A DNA stretch of 64,000 nucleotides from Chryseobacterium piperi (GTDB lineage: Bacteria; Bacteroidota; Bacteroidia; Flavobacteriales; Weeksellaceae): positions 2,356,001 to 2,420,000 of the forward strand of contig NZ_CP023049.2 in NCBI RefSeq assembly GCF_002285635.2, written 5' to 3'. The notes beneath the pieces are model-generated. The model saw only the letters and a list, made by a program, of their open reading frames with translations. It was not told the DNA's origin and did not search any database. Positions 1 through 9,173 of this stretch are shown piece by piece. Every line of letters starts with the position of its first letter. Position 1 is the first letter of the stretch. Made by a program: the position numbers and the translations under genes.

Positions 1-3000
1 GTAGACATACACTTCCCTGATTCCTGATGGAGGGGTAATGCTGGTCACTCCGATTAAAGGGTCGTAAGTATACGTCGTAATCTGATAATTGAATAAACCC
101 GAATTCTTTCTGAAGTTGTCTAACGCGGTAATCAGGGCTCCTTCTTTACTCGGATCAGCTTCATCATCATTAGAAGCATTCACAATGGTAGTGATCAAGG
201 ATTGAGTAATATCAGATAACTTAGCACCTTCTATTTTAGCGATAGGCTGGGTTTGGTTATATCCCCAGATAATGGTTGTTGAAACTCCAGCTTTTGTGGT
301 ATATTGTTGTAAATTACCTTTGGGGTCATATAGATCATAAATAACTTCATTAAACCGTTCGTTAGCAGAAGGAAGCTCTGTAACCCCAAAACCATTTGCA
401 GGCGGAGCAAATGTCTCATTTTCGTAATATAATAGACTTCTTTTAGGTAAAACCAAAGTTGTTGTAGAATTATACTCATAAAGCGACTGTATTCTATTTT
501 GAAATATATTATTCTTATAATTGGTTGTAACAATAGGAATTCCCGACATATTTTTTAAAAGCATAAAAGAAAGAAATGGATAAGGTCCAACATTCTGTTG
601 TGGTTGATTACCATGTCTTAAATCTCCTGCATATTGATATTTTTTCTCCAAAACGTCTCCTTCAGGGTAAATTATTTTTTCTTTTGTTAGATTTAAATGA
701 TTATTACCTTCATAAAACATTTCAGTGATCGTTTTTGAGTTTGAAGTCGGAAAAATATCTTCAGATTGATTTTTTTTAGGTACGAATGATCCTCCCAATT
801 GTTTAAAAAAGTATTTTGTTCTTAATCGATCTGTTACATGTGTAACATAATTACCTGGTATTGTTTCAGCAATATCTGTAAATTCTGTAGTAGAGGTTTT
901 TAGTTTAACAAAATTTTGGTCATAAAATTCCTGCTTGTATAATTTACTCCTCTTATAATTATTAGATCGGTAAGGTAGATTAATATTTCCTATATTAGCC
1001 GGAGCAAAAGTAGTAGGATCAACATTATTATCTACTTCCTTAAAAATCTGACTATCAGGATGAGTTTTAAAATCTGTAAAATAATATTTTGTATATCCTT
1101 TATTATTTTCTATTTCTGTAACCTCAGAATATAAAACAGGAGAAGAATTCATTGTAGTTTCAATAAGATTATCCGAATACACTTCTACATTTTCAGTTGT
1201 ACTATATCCATTTTGGTTTCTATGATAGATATAATTCCTATAATAATTGGATAATATTCCACTTGATTTTGTATTCAAGCTGTTTGGATTATAGTTACTT
1301 ATATATTTATATTCTTGAGTTCCTACTTGAGTTCCATCATTAGAATAATTAAAGATTTTACTAATACGTCCTCCGCCTACAATATCCTCTGACTGGACTA
1401 GCACGTTTTTAAATTGGGATGCATAATTTCGGTCTAATTTTTCACTATATTTTTGAGGTTCATATACAAATTCACTTTTCCCTTTGGTAGGGTATACAAT
1501 CGATTTTAAAAGTGTTACAGAACATAAGTCAGGGTTTGCATCCCAAGTATTTCCTGTAAATGTAAACTCACCGGTATTTCTATTCACCGTAAAGTTAGGA
1601 ATAGGTCTGGGCTTCGGTTTATTATTCCAATACCCCCAATAGTCAGTAGTCCCAATATTTTCGACAGGAAGATTATCTTTGTTATAGTAATCAAAACTAT
1701 ATTCTTGTAAAAAATCCTGTGATAGTGGTTCTTTTCTAAATAGTTTAATTTTATCTAAAAAGAAATAATTTTTATGTCTATAATAATTCAGCTCTACTTC
1801 TTTTACACTTTTCCCTGCATTATCATAAAAAGTAATCGTTTTTAATTTCAAAGAAGGAATTGTATATCCTAAATATTGATCAAATCTTTCGAATTTAAAC
1901 TTCACAATTTCCTTACCATCTAATACAATTGAGCCAGGCATACTCTTTTTAGTTGCAGAAAAACTATTGGTTGCTCCACTACTGACATGAGAACCATTCC
2001 CCCAATAAATTGTTCCATCCCAAAATACAGTATGTCCTGTACTAGTATTATAATTATAATTAGATTCCTGAATATAATGCCTAGTGATATGGTGTTGATC
2101 AAACATCAATAAAAATGGTTCCTGGACGCTACCTACTAAGTTTCCGGTTCCTCCATTACAAAAGCTCCTTTCACTTAGTTTCATATTCGAAGGAAGATAT
2201 TTAATTTCCAATACCTTGGAGTTTGGGTATTCTATCTTGTACAAGTTCCATGAAGTAATTGTAAAAGGAGAATCTAACTGAGGAGAATCTTGTAAGAGAT
2301 TATAGGAAACCTCAAGATTATCATATTCTCCTCCAAAATAATATTTTATGCCTCTACCATCTGTAATTGTTATAGTTGTTAATTTAGTTTTACAACGATT
2401 TATATCAATCTTTGAAGTATATTGTTTAGATTCTAGTCCTGAAATATCTATTTCTAAATTTGGAGTATCTGAAATAATGATAGGTTTCTGATTATTTCCA
2501 ATAAAAAAATACCCACTCACTCCCATAAAGTTAAAATTAAACTTATCTGGTTCAAGCTCATAAGAATATGCACCACATTTAATACCTTTCCCACCATTTC
2601 CTATAGGAAACATGGAATAATTTTGATTATAAATATCTGTATTTAACTTATTACATATTCTTACCCCCTCCAAATATCCAAGTAAATTATTCGAAGGAGT
2701 AAATGGCCAGTCCGAAGCTAGGTCGTCAGCAACTCCTCTTACCTCTCGACTTATGCTTCCTCCAAAATATAAAGACCAATCTAGTCCTACATAATTTGAT
2801 TGTTTTGAAGGCATAAACCCTGTTCCATAATATTTTATGTCAATATCCAATCCGTTCTCATTATAAATATTTCCATAGCTAAATAAATTGATATCATATG
2901 AAATATTCCCTGTATTTAGACTTACAGGAACATTTCCAAATCTTTCCATATCATTGGTTTGAGGAGATTTGACTACGGGCCCCTGAGGAATATTAAGTAT

Positions 3001-3075
3001 TTTTATTTCTTGTGCCTTACAAAAAAGAGTTAGCAAAACCAAAAGACCTAATAGTATTTTATTATTATTTCCCAT
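1..3075 (-). CDS. RHS/YD-repeat-type surface protein, 3' end outside window
   Basis: An open frame runs without a stop from the ATG at 3075 to base 1, so at least 1025 residues are present and the C-terminus lies beyond the window. The N-terminus is a signal peptide (MGNNNKILLGLLVLLTLFCKA). The body is rich in Tyr, Asn and Gly, as in the large secreted RHS-like proteins of flavobacteria. Near the left edge the segment YTYDPLIGVTSITPP looks like the start of the YD/RHS repeat portion. The gene follows the T9SS-sorted gene after only 9 nt, so the two are probably co-transcribed. In related proteins a variable toxin or surface tip sits at the C-terminus, which cannot be seen here. The family call rests on composition and the YD-like segment; the exact function is unknown. 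Confidence 0.75.
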   Translation of the reverse strand, partial: MGNNNKILLGLLVLLTLFCKAQEIKILNIPQGPVVKSPQTNDMERFGNVPVSLNTGNISYDINLFSYGNIYNENGLDIDIKYYGTGFMPSKQSNYVGLDWSLYFGGSISREVRGVADDLASDWPFTPSNNLLGYLEGVRICNKLNTDIYNQNYSMFPIGNGGKGIKCGAYSYELEPDKFNFNFMGVSGYFFIGNNQKPIIISDTPNLEIDISGLESKQYTSKIDINRCKTKLTTITITDGRGIKYYFGGEYDNLEVSYNLLQDSPQLDSPFTITSWNLYKIEYPNSKVLEIKYLPSNMKLSERSFCNGGTGNLVGSVQEPFLLMFDQHHITRHYIQESNYNYNTSTGHTVFWDGTIYWGNGSHVSSGATNSFSATKKSMPGSIVLDGKEIVKFKFERFDQYLGYTIPSLKLKTITFYDNAGKSVKEVELNYYRHKNYFFLDKIKLFRKEPLSQDFLQEYSFDYYNKDNLPVENIGTTDYWGYWNNKPKPRPIPNFTVNRNTGEFTFTGNTWDANPDLCSVTLLKSIVYPTKGKSEFVYEPQKYSEKLDRNYASQFKNVLVQSEDIVGGGRISKIFNYSNDGTQVGTQEYKYISNYNPNSLNTKSSGILSNYYRNYIYHRNQNGYSTTENVEVYSDNLIETTMNSSPVLYSEVTEIENNKGYTKYYFTDFKTHPDSQIFKEVDNNVDPTTFAPANIGNINLPYRSNNYKRSKLYKQEFYDQNFVKLKTSTTEFTDIAETIPGNYVTHVTDRLRTKYFFKQLGGSFVPKKNQSEDIFPTSNSKTITEMFYEGNNHLNLTKEKIIYPEGDVLEKKYQYAGDLRHGNQPQQNVGPYPFLSFMLLKNMSGIPIVTTNYKNNIFQNRIQSLYEYNSTTTLVLPKRSLLYYENETFAPPANGFGVTELPSANERFNEVIYDLYDPKGNLQQYTTKAGVSTTIIWGYNQTQPIAKIEGAKLSDITQSLITTIVNASNDDEADPSKEGALITALDNFRKNSGLFNYQITTYTYDPLIGVTSITPPSGIREVYVY

Positions 3076-3084
3076 ATTTCTTAT

Positions 3085-4719
3085 TTATTTCTTAATCAGT
3101 TTAGCACTTGCAGTTTTATTAGTATCCGTTTTTACAGTAACCAGATAAGCTCCCTGAATTAAATTCTGGGTATTCAGCTTGGTTACTCTATTCTTAGTTT
3201 TAAGGCTTTGTAATTGTCTTCCGCCCATATCGTATATGCTAATCTCAGCCTCAAACAATCCAGCTTTTAAGCCTTCAAATCCAATCTCCACATACGCGAA
3301 GTCAGATACCGGGTTCGGATAGATTTTAATGTCTTGCTTTTCAATTAACTGATCAAGTTGTTTATCTCCCAACTTGACAATCTTCCAATTCTCCTTTCCT
3401 AATTCCTCTGCGCTGGTTCCTGCTAAAATGATCGAACCATCTTTATTCAATTTTAAATCTGAAAGTCTTTCCTCTTTTTTCCTCTCTTTTCCCTTAACAT
3501 GCTTTCTCCACTGTTCATTTCCATCCTGATTCAGGTAAAGCATCCAAAAGGTTTCATCATTGGATTCTATTCTTCCTTCTGCCTGGGTATATCCACCCAA
3601 CAATATTCCTTTATTAGTTGCTGGTTGAGAGTTGCTAGTTGAGAGGTTACCAATAGTATTCATACTCATTAGAACGTCTCTGTTTCCCAAATTGTAAGAT
3701 TTTTGCCATTGTTCATTTCCTCGTTCGTCTAATGAAACTAGCCAAAGATCGGTTCCTTCTTCAATCCCTACGGTCTTGTTTCCTGATCTCTCAGATCTGG
3801 ATTCTCCACCAATTATATATCCGTTTGATGTTAAAGCAAGGGTTCTTACATGATCATCTCCCTTTCCTCCAAGATTCTTTTCCCATTCGACTTTTCCATC
3901 TTTGCTCAACTTTATGATCCAGTAATCACCTTCTCCGAAATTCTCAGTGGTTTTGGGGTAACGAGATACGGGATTCGAGTTCGTTGAGCTTTGACTTTCG
4001 GAACCCGAAACCCGAAGCTCGGAACTCCTGGAATATATCCCTAACAAAGCACCTCCATCTTTCGTAGGAATCATTTTTTCTACTTCATCCAATCCTCTTC
4101 CACCTAAAATGAGCTGTGAAATTTCTTTTCCGTTTTTATCGAGTCTGGTGATCCATACATCTTTGGAACCGTAACCTTTAGAGGCATTTTGTACATTACC
4201 AGCTACAAAGAATCCTAAATCTGTGGTTTGAATAACAGATCTGGCTTCTTCATCAGAACTTGTTCCTAATGTTTTCTGCCATAATTCATCTCCGAATTCA
4301 TTGATTCTAATCAGCCAGATATCAGATCCTCCTTTGGAGTCTTCTTTTTTATCAAGACCTTTCCCAGAGTATGAGGTTCCAGCTAAAAGCGCTCCTCCTT
4401 CCTGAGTATTAACCGTTGCAGAAAGGTAATCATGGTTGTTTCCTGAGAAGTATTTCTCCCAAACCTGTTCTCCCTGCTGATTGAGTTTCACCAAATGAAA
4501 ATCGTAACCGTTGTTTTGGGTAGAACTTCCAGCAGCCATCTTCTGGCTTCCAGTCTGAATCGAACTTCCTGTAATTAAATATTGCTGATCAATGGTTGTC
4601 GTTACCTGGCTTAGAAAATCCTGACTAGAGGATTTGATATTTTTTTGCCACAGTGTTTCCTGACCGGATACAGTCAGAATGGTACATATCGAAAATGCAC
4701 TCAAGTAGAATTTCTTCAT
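3085..4719 (-). CDS. T9SS type A sorting-domain protein with propeller-like repeats
   Basis: Secreted protein of 544 residues with an N-terminal signal peptide (MKKFYLSAFSICTILTVSG). The body is built of about seven to eight repeats around W..LGG..D and GG...W, with each unit containing a phrase such as 'DYWIIKLSKDGKVEWEKNL'. This pattern suggests a beta-propeller of delayed-sequence type. The last ~80 residues form a type IX secretion sorting domain: IYPNPVSDF, then IYDMGGRQLQ, and a terminal basic 'SAKLIKK'. The protein should cross the outer membrane by the T9SS and be anchored or released at the surface. It precedes the RHS-like gene by 9 nt. Two low-complexity Ser/Asn-rich inserts (near 3625-3650 and 3960-4025) interrupt the repeats. 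No enzymatic motif is visible. Confidence 0.8.
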   Translation of the reverse strand: MKKFYLSAFSICTILTVSGQETLWQKNIKSSSQDFLSQVTTTIDQQYLITGSSIQTGSQKMAAGSSTQNNGYDFHLVKLNQQGEQVWEKYFSGNNHDYLSATVNTQEGGALLAGTSYSGKGLDKKEDSKGGSDIWLIRINEFGDELWQKTLGTSSDEEARSVIQTTDLGFFVAGNVQNASKGYGSKDVWITRLDKNGKEISQLILGGRGLDEVEKMIPTKDGGALLGIYSRSSELRVSGSESQSSTNSNPVSRYPKTTENFGEGDYWIIKLSKDGKVEWEKNLGGKGDDHVRTLALTSNGYIIGGESRSERSGNKTVGIEEGTDLWLVSLDERGNEQWQKSYNLGNRDVLMSMNTIGNLSTSNSQPATNKGILLGGYTQAEGRIESNDETFWMLYLNQDGNEQWRKHVKGKERKKEERLSDLKLNKDGSIILAGTSAEELGKENWKIVKLGDKQLDQLIEKQDIKIYPNPVSDFAYVEIGFEGLKAGLFEAEISIYDMGGRQLQSLKTKNRVTKLNTQNLIQGAYLVTVKTDTNKTASAKLIKK

Positions 4720-5102
4720 CTATAAATTTTTGTGCTTTTTTAACTTTTTTAATTTGTCGTAAAAATAAGCTTTTTACTTCACCATCAAAAGATCTACTCA
4801 AATATCCCATGCGAGTTTTATCATTAAAATATAGCATAAAACCGTCTTGCAGTAAAAAGTTGTATAATAACAGTCGTGAATAAAAAAATATGTGTTGTAA
4901 ATAACCTGAGTTCGGGATAAGAGTGTATATCGTCAGATCGAGTATTTTTTGTAATACAGACTGAAAGTTTCCGAATGTAGTTCAGAAGAAAAATATATCG
5001 AGATCTGTTAGAGTAAAGGTTTCTCGATACGGTTTTTTACAAAAACCTACTCGAAATGACACCATTATCATTCAACAAACCTTAACCCGAACTCAGGTTA
5101 AA
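4720..5102. repeat. Intergenic region with MITE-like inverted-repeat element (4902-5100)
   Basis: The gene-free stretch between mqo and the T9SS gene contains a 199-bp element at 4902-5100. Its ends are inverted copies of AACCTGAGTTCGGG followed by ATAA or TTAA. The reverse complement aligns along most of its length with 22425-22569, including the shared blocks CTTTCAGTCTGTATT and TCATTTCGA.TAGG. The second copy lacks about 50 internal bases. No ORF is present, so this is a non-coding dispersed repeat of MITE or REP type. The rest of 4720-4901 shows nothing recognisable. Confidence 0.7.
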
Positions 5103-5139
5103 TAAAAAAATCTCCTCCGTCAAAATTAACGAAGGAGAT
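5103..5139 (-). terminator. Terminator after mqo
   Basis: The stem ATCTCCTTCGT pairs with ACGGAGGAGAT with one mismatch. It is followed on the minus strand by a T-rich run, 49 nt downstream of the mqo stop. Confidence 0.75.
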
Positions 5140-5187
5140 CTTAGCTATAAAGAAAAAGAGCTTTATCAATAAAATCTTTTATCTATC

Positions 5188-6693
5188 CTAATATTCCAGT
5201 TCAAGCTTTTCCTTTGTATAATTTCTCACTTTTTGTGTCAATTCAGGATTACCGGATAACTTCTGTCCATAAGAAGGAATCATTTCCAGCAATTTATCCT
5301 TCCACTCTCCGTGAAGTTTTTCAGGGAAACATTTTTCTAGGACATCCAACATAGCATATACAGCAGTGGAAGCACCTGGTGAGGCTCCTAATAAAGACGC
5401 AATTGTCCCTTTTTTGTTGACTACCACCTCTGTTCCGAATTCCAGTTTACCTCCATGTTTGTCATCTTTTTTAATAACCTGAACCCTCTGTCCTGCTACT
5501 TTCAGTTCCCAGTCTTCTTCATTTGCATCTTTGATGAACTCTCTTAGATGTTGTATTCTTTGAGCTTTAGTCATAGCTACCTGTTGAATAAGGTACTTCG
5601 TCAATGGAATATTATGCCACCATGCACCGAATAATGATCTCAGGTTTTTGGTATTCACACTTTCCGGAAGATCAAGATAGCTTCCCTCTTTTAAGAATTT
5701 GGTTGAGAAGCCTGCAAATGGTCCGAAAAGAAGTGCTTTCTTACCATCAATAATCCTTAAATCAAGATGGGGAACGGACATAGGCGGGGCGTCTACTGTT
5801 GCCTGTGTATATACTTTAGCCTGATGTTTTTCTACCAGCTCCGGATTGTGGGTTACCAGCCATTGACCGGAAACCGGGAAACCGCCGTAACCTTCACTTT
5901 CTTTGATATCTGAACTCTCCAGTAAAGGAAGTGCATAGCCTCCTGCTCCAATAAAAACAAAATCTGCAACGACTTCCTGCTTATGATTATGAATTCTGTC
6001 TTTAACCTTCATTTCCCATTGTCCATTTTCTCTCGGATCAATATCTTTTACTTCATGATACAGGAAAACCTCAACATTGGAATCTTGCAGCAGGTGTCTG
6101 CCCATTTTTCTTGTAAGACTTCCGAAATTGACATCAGTTCCTAAATTCATTTTAGTGGCCGCCATTATTTCAGAAGTATTTCTTTTACTCATTACCAAAG
6201 GAATCCACTCTTTCAGTTTTTCATGATCGGTTGAAAATTCCATTCCTGAAAACAAAACTGATTCTGTCATGGTATCGTGGCGCTTTTTAAGATATTCTGC
6301 ATCGTTCTCACCAAACACCAGACTCATATGTGGACAGGAATTGATAAAGTCTTTAGGATCCTTGATATAGCCTTTTTGAAGTAAATAAGACCAGAACTGC
6401 TTTGAAATCTCAAACTGTTCTGCAATACTTTCTGCTTTAGAAATATCAATAGTCCCATCTGCTTTTTCAGGCGTATAGTTTAATTCGCAAAAAGCTGAAT
6501 GCCCGGTTCCTGCGTTATTCCATGCGGCAGTACTTTCCTTGGCAAACCTGCCCAGTCTTTCGAAGATGGCGATCTCTAAATTAGGATCAAATTCATGGAG
6601 TAATGTGGCTAAAGTGGTGCTCATGATACCACCACCTATGAGTACAACGTCGTATTTTGGTTTAGGCGTTCTGCTTGTAAGCAAATGTGACAT
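5188..6693 (-). CDS. mqo: Malate:quinone oxidoreductase
   Basis: FAD-dependent, membrane-associated malate:quinone oxidoreductase (501 residues, normal family length). It oxidises malate to oxaloacetate and passes electrons to menaquinone. The N-terminal dinucleotide fold VVLIGGGIMSTTLATLL and the family signature STAAWNNAGTGHSA are both visible, as is the conserved C-terminal LLGASPGASTA. The ATG at 6693 gives the expected short lead-in to the FAD fold. The gene stands alone, with a terminator 49 nt after its stop. The assignment is secure from sequence pattern. Confidence 0.95.
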   Translation of the reverse strand: MSHLLTSRTPKPKYDVVLIGGGIMSTTLATLLHEFDPNLEIAIFERLGRFAKESTAAWNNAGTGHSAFCELNYTPEKADGTIDISKAESIAEQFEISKQFWSYLLQKGYIKDPKDFINSCPHMSLVFGENDAEYLKKRHDTMTESVLFSGMEFSTDHEKLKEWIPLVMSKRNTSEIMAATKMNLGTDVNFGSLTRKMGRHLLQDSNVEVFLYHEVKDIDPRENGQWEMKVKDRIHNHKQEVVADFVFIGAGGYALPLLESSDIKESEGYGGFPVSGQWLVTHNPELVEKHQAKVYTQATVDAPPMSVPHLDLRIIDGKKALLFGPFAGFSTKFLKEGSYLDLPESVNTKNLRSLFGAWWHNIPLTKYLIQQVAMTKAQRIQHLREFIKDANEEDWELKVAGQRVQVIKKDDKHGGKLEFGTEVVVNKKGTIASLLGASPGASTAVYAMLDVLEKCFPEKLHGEWKDKLLEMIPSYGQKLSGNPELTQKVRNYTKEKLELEY

Positions 6694-6898
6694 AACATTA
6701 AATTTATTACGAATTTCGGGAAAAGTTTTAAAAACAGAAACGTGTTTAAGTATTTTAACATAAAAAATATTAACAAGATTTAGACGGTACCTGCATTAGA
6801 AAAAAGGTGAAATTTGGGATTCAATTTTGATGGAATTTAGATGTATTCACCAACATATTGATGAAATTATTGTATAGATTCCATTGGTAGATGAGAAT

Positions 6899-7987
6899 CT
6901 ATACAATAATCCCTAGAGTTCTAACCAATTCTCTTGCTGCAGCACTTCCTGCTCTGTTCGCTCCAATCGTTGAAGCAGAGGGCCCATAACCTACTAAATG
7001 AATTCTCGGTTCTTTTGAAACCTCGGTTGCCAGTCTTCCAGACATGATGATACCACCTCCTTCTTCTTTAGGCAAAACAGCATCTAAATGGGACAATGAC
7101 CAATGGAAACCTGTATTCCAAAGAATAACATCTGCTTTTTCTTGCTTTCCATCTTCCCATTTAACGCCTTCTTCAGTGATTTCGCTAAACATTGGAAATC
7201 GTTTAAGAACGCCTCTTTTTTGCATGTCTTTAATTTCATCAGTAACAGGTAATCCCGTTACCGAAACCACCGACGTTGGCAGTAATCCGCTTCTTACCCG
7301 TTTATCAACCATGGAAACAGCCAAACTCCCTGCCATATCATCAAAAGGCCCTTCCCGGAATTCCGGAGGCCTTCGTGTAACCCATGTAGTGGTGGTTACT
7401 CTTGAAATTTGATCCAGCAATTGAATCGCAGAAATACCACCACCCACAATGATTACATGTTTTCCTTTGAAATATTCCACATTCTTAAAATCCCGGGTAT
7501 GCAGTTGTTCACCCTTAAAAAGCTGAGCACCCGGATATTCCGGAATGTAAGGGTTTTCCCAGGTTCCTGTAGCATTGATAATACCTAATGCAGAAAATCC
7601 GGTAGATGATGTATCAATATAGAACCTTTCACCATTCAAATTTACTTTCTCAACTTTCACCGGCCGATACACCTGTAATCCGAACTCTTTCTCATACAAA
7701 TCATAATAATGCGGAACGGCAACATTAGCCCGGACTTCAGTCTCATCTCCTTCAATAGTTTCTTCGAAAGACATTCCCGGCAAATCATGAATACGATTTA
7801 CCGTACCCAAGGTCAATGAATCCCAACGGGATTGCCACGCGCCACCCGCAGAAGGTGCGCCATCCAGAATAATAAAATCCTGACCGATTTTCAATCCCAT
7901 TTTTTTGAGATGATATGCAGTAGAAAGTCCGGCTTGTCCTGCTCCGATAATTGCAATTTTTGTTTTATACCAAATTTTCCCTGCCAT
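6899..7987 (-). CDS. FAD/NAD(P)-binding flavin-containing monooxygenase-like protein
   Basis: Single-chain flavoprotein of 362 residues. The N-terminal FAD-binding fold is IAIIGAGQAGLSTAYHL, and a second, NAD(P)-binding, fold is VIIVGGGISAIQLL. The ATGTWENPY motif is typical of flavin-containing monooxygenase and pyridine nucleotide oxidoreductase families. A longer frame opens at 8023, but that would overlap the upstream gene by 26 nt. The ATG at 7987 follows an AAAAAAGG stretch and directly precedes the Rossmann fold, so it is preferred. The upstream luciferase-like gene ends 10 nt before this start, which suggests one operon of two flavin enzymes. The substrate is unknown. Confidence 0.85.
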   Translation of the reverse strand: MAGKIWYKTKIAIIGAGQAGLSTAYHLKKMGLKIGQDFIILDGAPSAGGAWQSRWDSLTLGTVNRIHDLPGMSFEETIEGDETEVRANVAVPHYYDLYEKEFGLQVYRPVKVEKVNLNGERFYIDTSSTGFSALGIINATGTWENPYIPEYPGAQLFKGEQLHTRDFKNVEYFKGKHVIIVGGGISAIQLLDQISRVTTTTWVTRRPPEFREGPFDDMAGSLAVSMVDKRVRSGLLPTSVVSVTGLPVTDEIKDMQKRGVLKRFPMFSEITEEGVKWEDGKQEKADVILWNTGFHWSLSHLDAVLPKEEGGGIIMSGRLATEVSKEPRIHLVGYGPSASTIGANRAGSAAARELVRTLGIIV

Positions 7988-7997
7988 TTGACCTTTT

Positions 7998-9020
7998 TTA
8001 GCGCCAGCCCAATTCAGGAGCAATATATTTCAAAATGGATTCAAGTACATGTACATTGTAATCCACTCCCAATGTATTAGGAATTGTCAACAATAAGGTA
8101 TCTGCTTCCTGAATTGCTTCGTCTTGTGCCAATTCTTTAATGAGTTGTTCTGGTTCAGCGGCATAACTTCTCCCGAAAATAGCACGTTGGTTCCCTTCTA
8201 AAACCCCTATTTGATCTGTTCTATTGGCCTCTTGCCCGAAATAAGATCTGTCCTGGTCATTGACTATGGCGAAAATGGATCGGCTCACAGAAACTCTTGG
8301 TTCACGTGTGTGTCCCGCTTTTTTATAAGCTTCTCTATATAAGCGGATTTGTTCAGCTTGCTGAATGTGAAAAGGTTTTCCGCTTTCGTCAAATTTTAAG
8401 GTAGAACTCTGCAAATTCATACCAATTTCTCCTGCCCATACTGCGGTAGCATCCGAAGCAGAGCCCCACCAAATGCGGTCACGTAATCCTTCGGAATGTG
8501 GTTCTATCCGTAACAATCCGGGTGGATTGGGAAACATTGGATTGGGATTGGGCTGTGCAAAACCTTCTCCTCTTAACAAGTCAAAAAACTCCAACCCCTT
8601 AAGGCGTCCCATATCTACATCTGTTTGGCCTTCTTCCAAATCATATCCGAAATATTTCCAACCATCAATAACCTGTTCAGGTGAACCTCTACTAATTCCT
8701 AATTGTAACCGACCTTCAGAAATCAAATCTGCAGCACCGGCATCTTCTACCATATAGAAAGGGTTTTCATAACGCATATCAATTACCCCTGTTCCTATTT
8801 CAATTTTTTGGGTTTTGGCACCAATAGCTGCCAACAAAGGAAACGGTGAAGCCAACTGATTAGCAAAATGATGTACCCGAAAATACGCTCCATCAACCCC
8901 TATTTCTTCTGCAGCTACTGCTAAATCTATGGATTGTAACAGCGTATCACTTGCTGTCTTGGTGTCATACGAAGGATGACTTCCCCAATGTCCGAACGAT
9001 AAAAATCCTATCTTTTTCAT
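7998..9020 (-). CDS. LLM-class flavin-dependent oxidoreductase (luciferase-like)
   Basis: A 340-residue bacterial-luciferase-like TIM-barrel protein, expected to use reduced FMN or F420-like flavin to oxidise a small substrate. Family hallmarks are the start KIGFLSFGHWG, the E.IGVDGAYFRVHHF segment with its double His, and GRLQLGISRGSPEQ, which resembles the phosphate-binding region. It is co-directional with the FMO-like gene, which begins 10 nt after its stop. The two may act on the same substrate, for example in detoxification, but nothing in the sequence tells which. Confidence 0.85.
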   Translation of the reverse strand: MKKIGFLSFGHWGSHPSYDTKTASDTLLQSIDLAVAAEEIGVDGAYFRVHHFANQLASPFPLLAAIGAKTQKIEIGTGVIDMRYENPFYMVEDAGAADLISEGRLQLGISRGSPEQVIDGWKYFGYDLEEGQTDVDMGRLKGLEFFDLLRGEGFAQPNPNPMFPNPPGLLRIEPHSEGLRDRIWWGSASDATAVWAGEIGMNLQSSTLKFDESGKPFHIQQAEQIRLYREAYKKAGHTREPRVSVSRSIFAIVNDQDRSYFGQEANRTDQIGVLEGNQRAIFGRSYAAEPEQLIKELAQDEAIQEADTLLLTIPNTLGVDYNVHVLESILKYIAPELGWR

Positions 9021-9121
9021 TTATCTAATTTACAAAATGTAATCTCCCGGAATATTATCATATGTTAAGTTTGAAATAAAACTGATTCTTGCTAACTGTA
9101 TTTAAGAAAGTAATATCCTAA

Positions 9122-9151
9122 TAAAAAACATCAGCAGATTTGCTGATGTTT
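9122..9151 (-). terminator. Terminator after gpsA
   Basis: The hairpin AAACATCAGC / GCTGATGTTT has a six-base loop and is followed on the minus strand by a T run. It lies 23 nt after the gpsA stop. Confidence 0.8.
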
Positions 9152-9173
9152 ATATTCTAATTTTTAAATCGTT

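Noticed and set aside
231..533. 100-codon minus-strand ORF
   Set aside because: It is a shadow in another frame of the large RHS-type gene (1-3075); the 3075 frame has a signal peptide and is continuous.
1920..2102. 60-codon minus-strand ORF
   Set aside because: It lies inside the RHS-type gene in another frame and has no homology signal.
4625..4837. 70-codon minus-strand ORF
   Set aside because: It overlaps the start of the T9SS gene in another frame, with no signal or promoter.
7987..8023. Earlier start of the FMO-like gene at 8023
   Set aside because: It would overlap the LLM gene by 26 nt and add residues before the Rossmann fold; the ATG at 7987 has a better ribosome-binding sequence.
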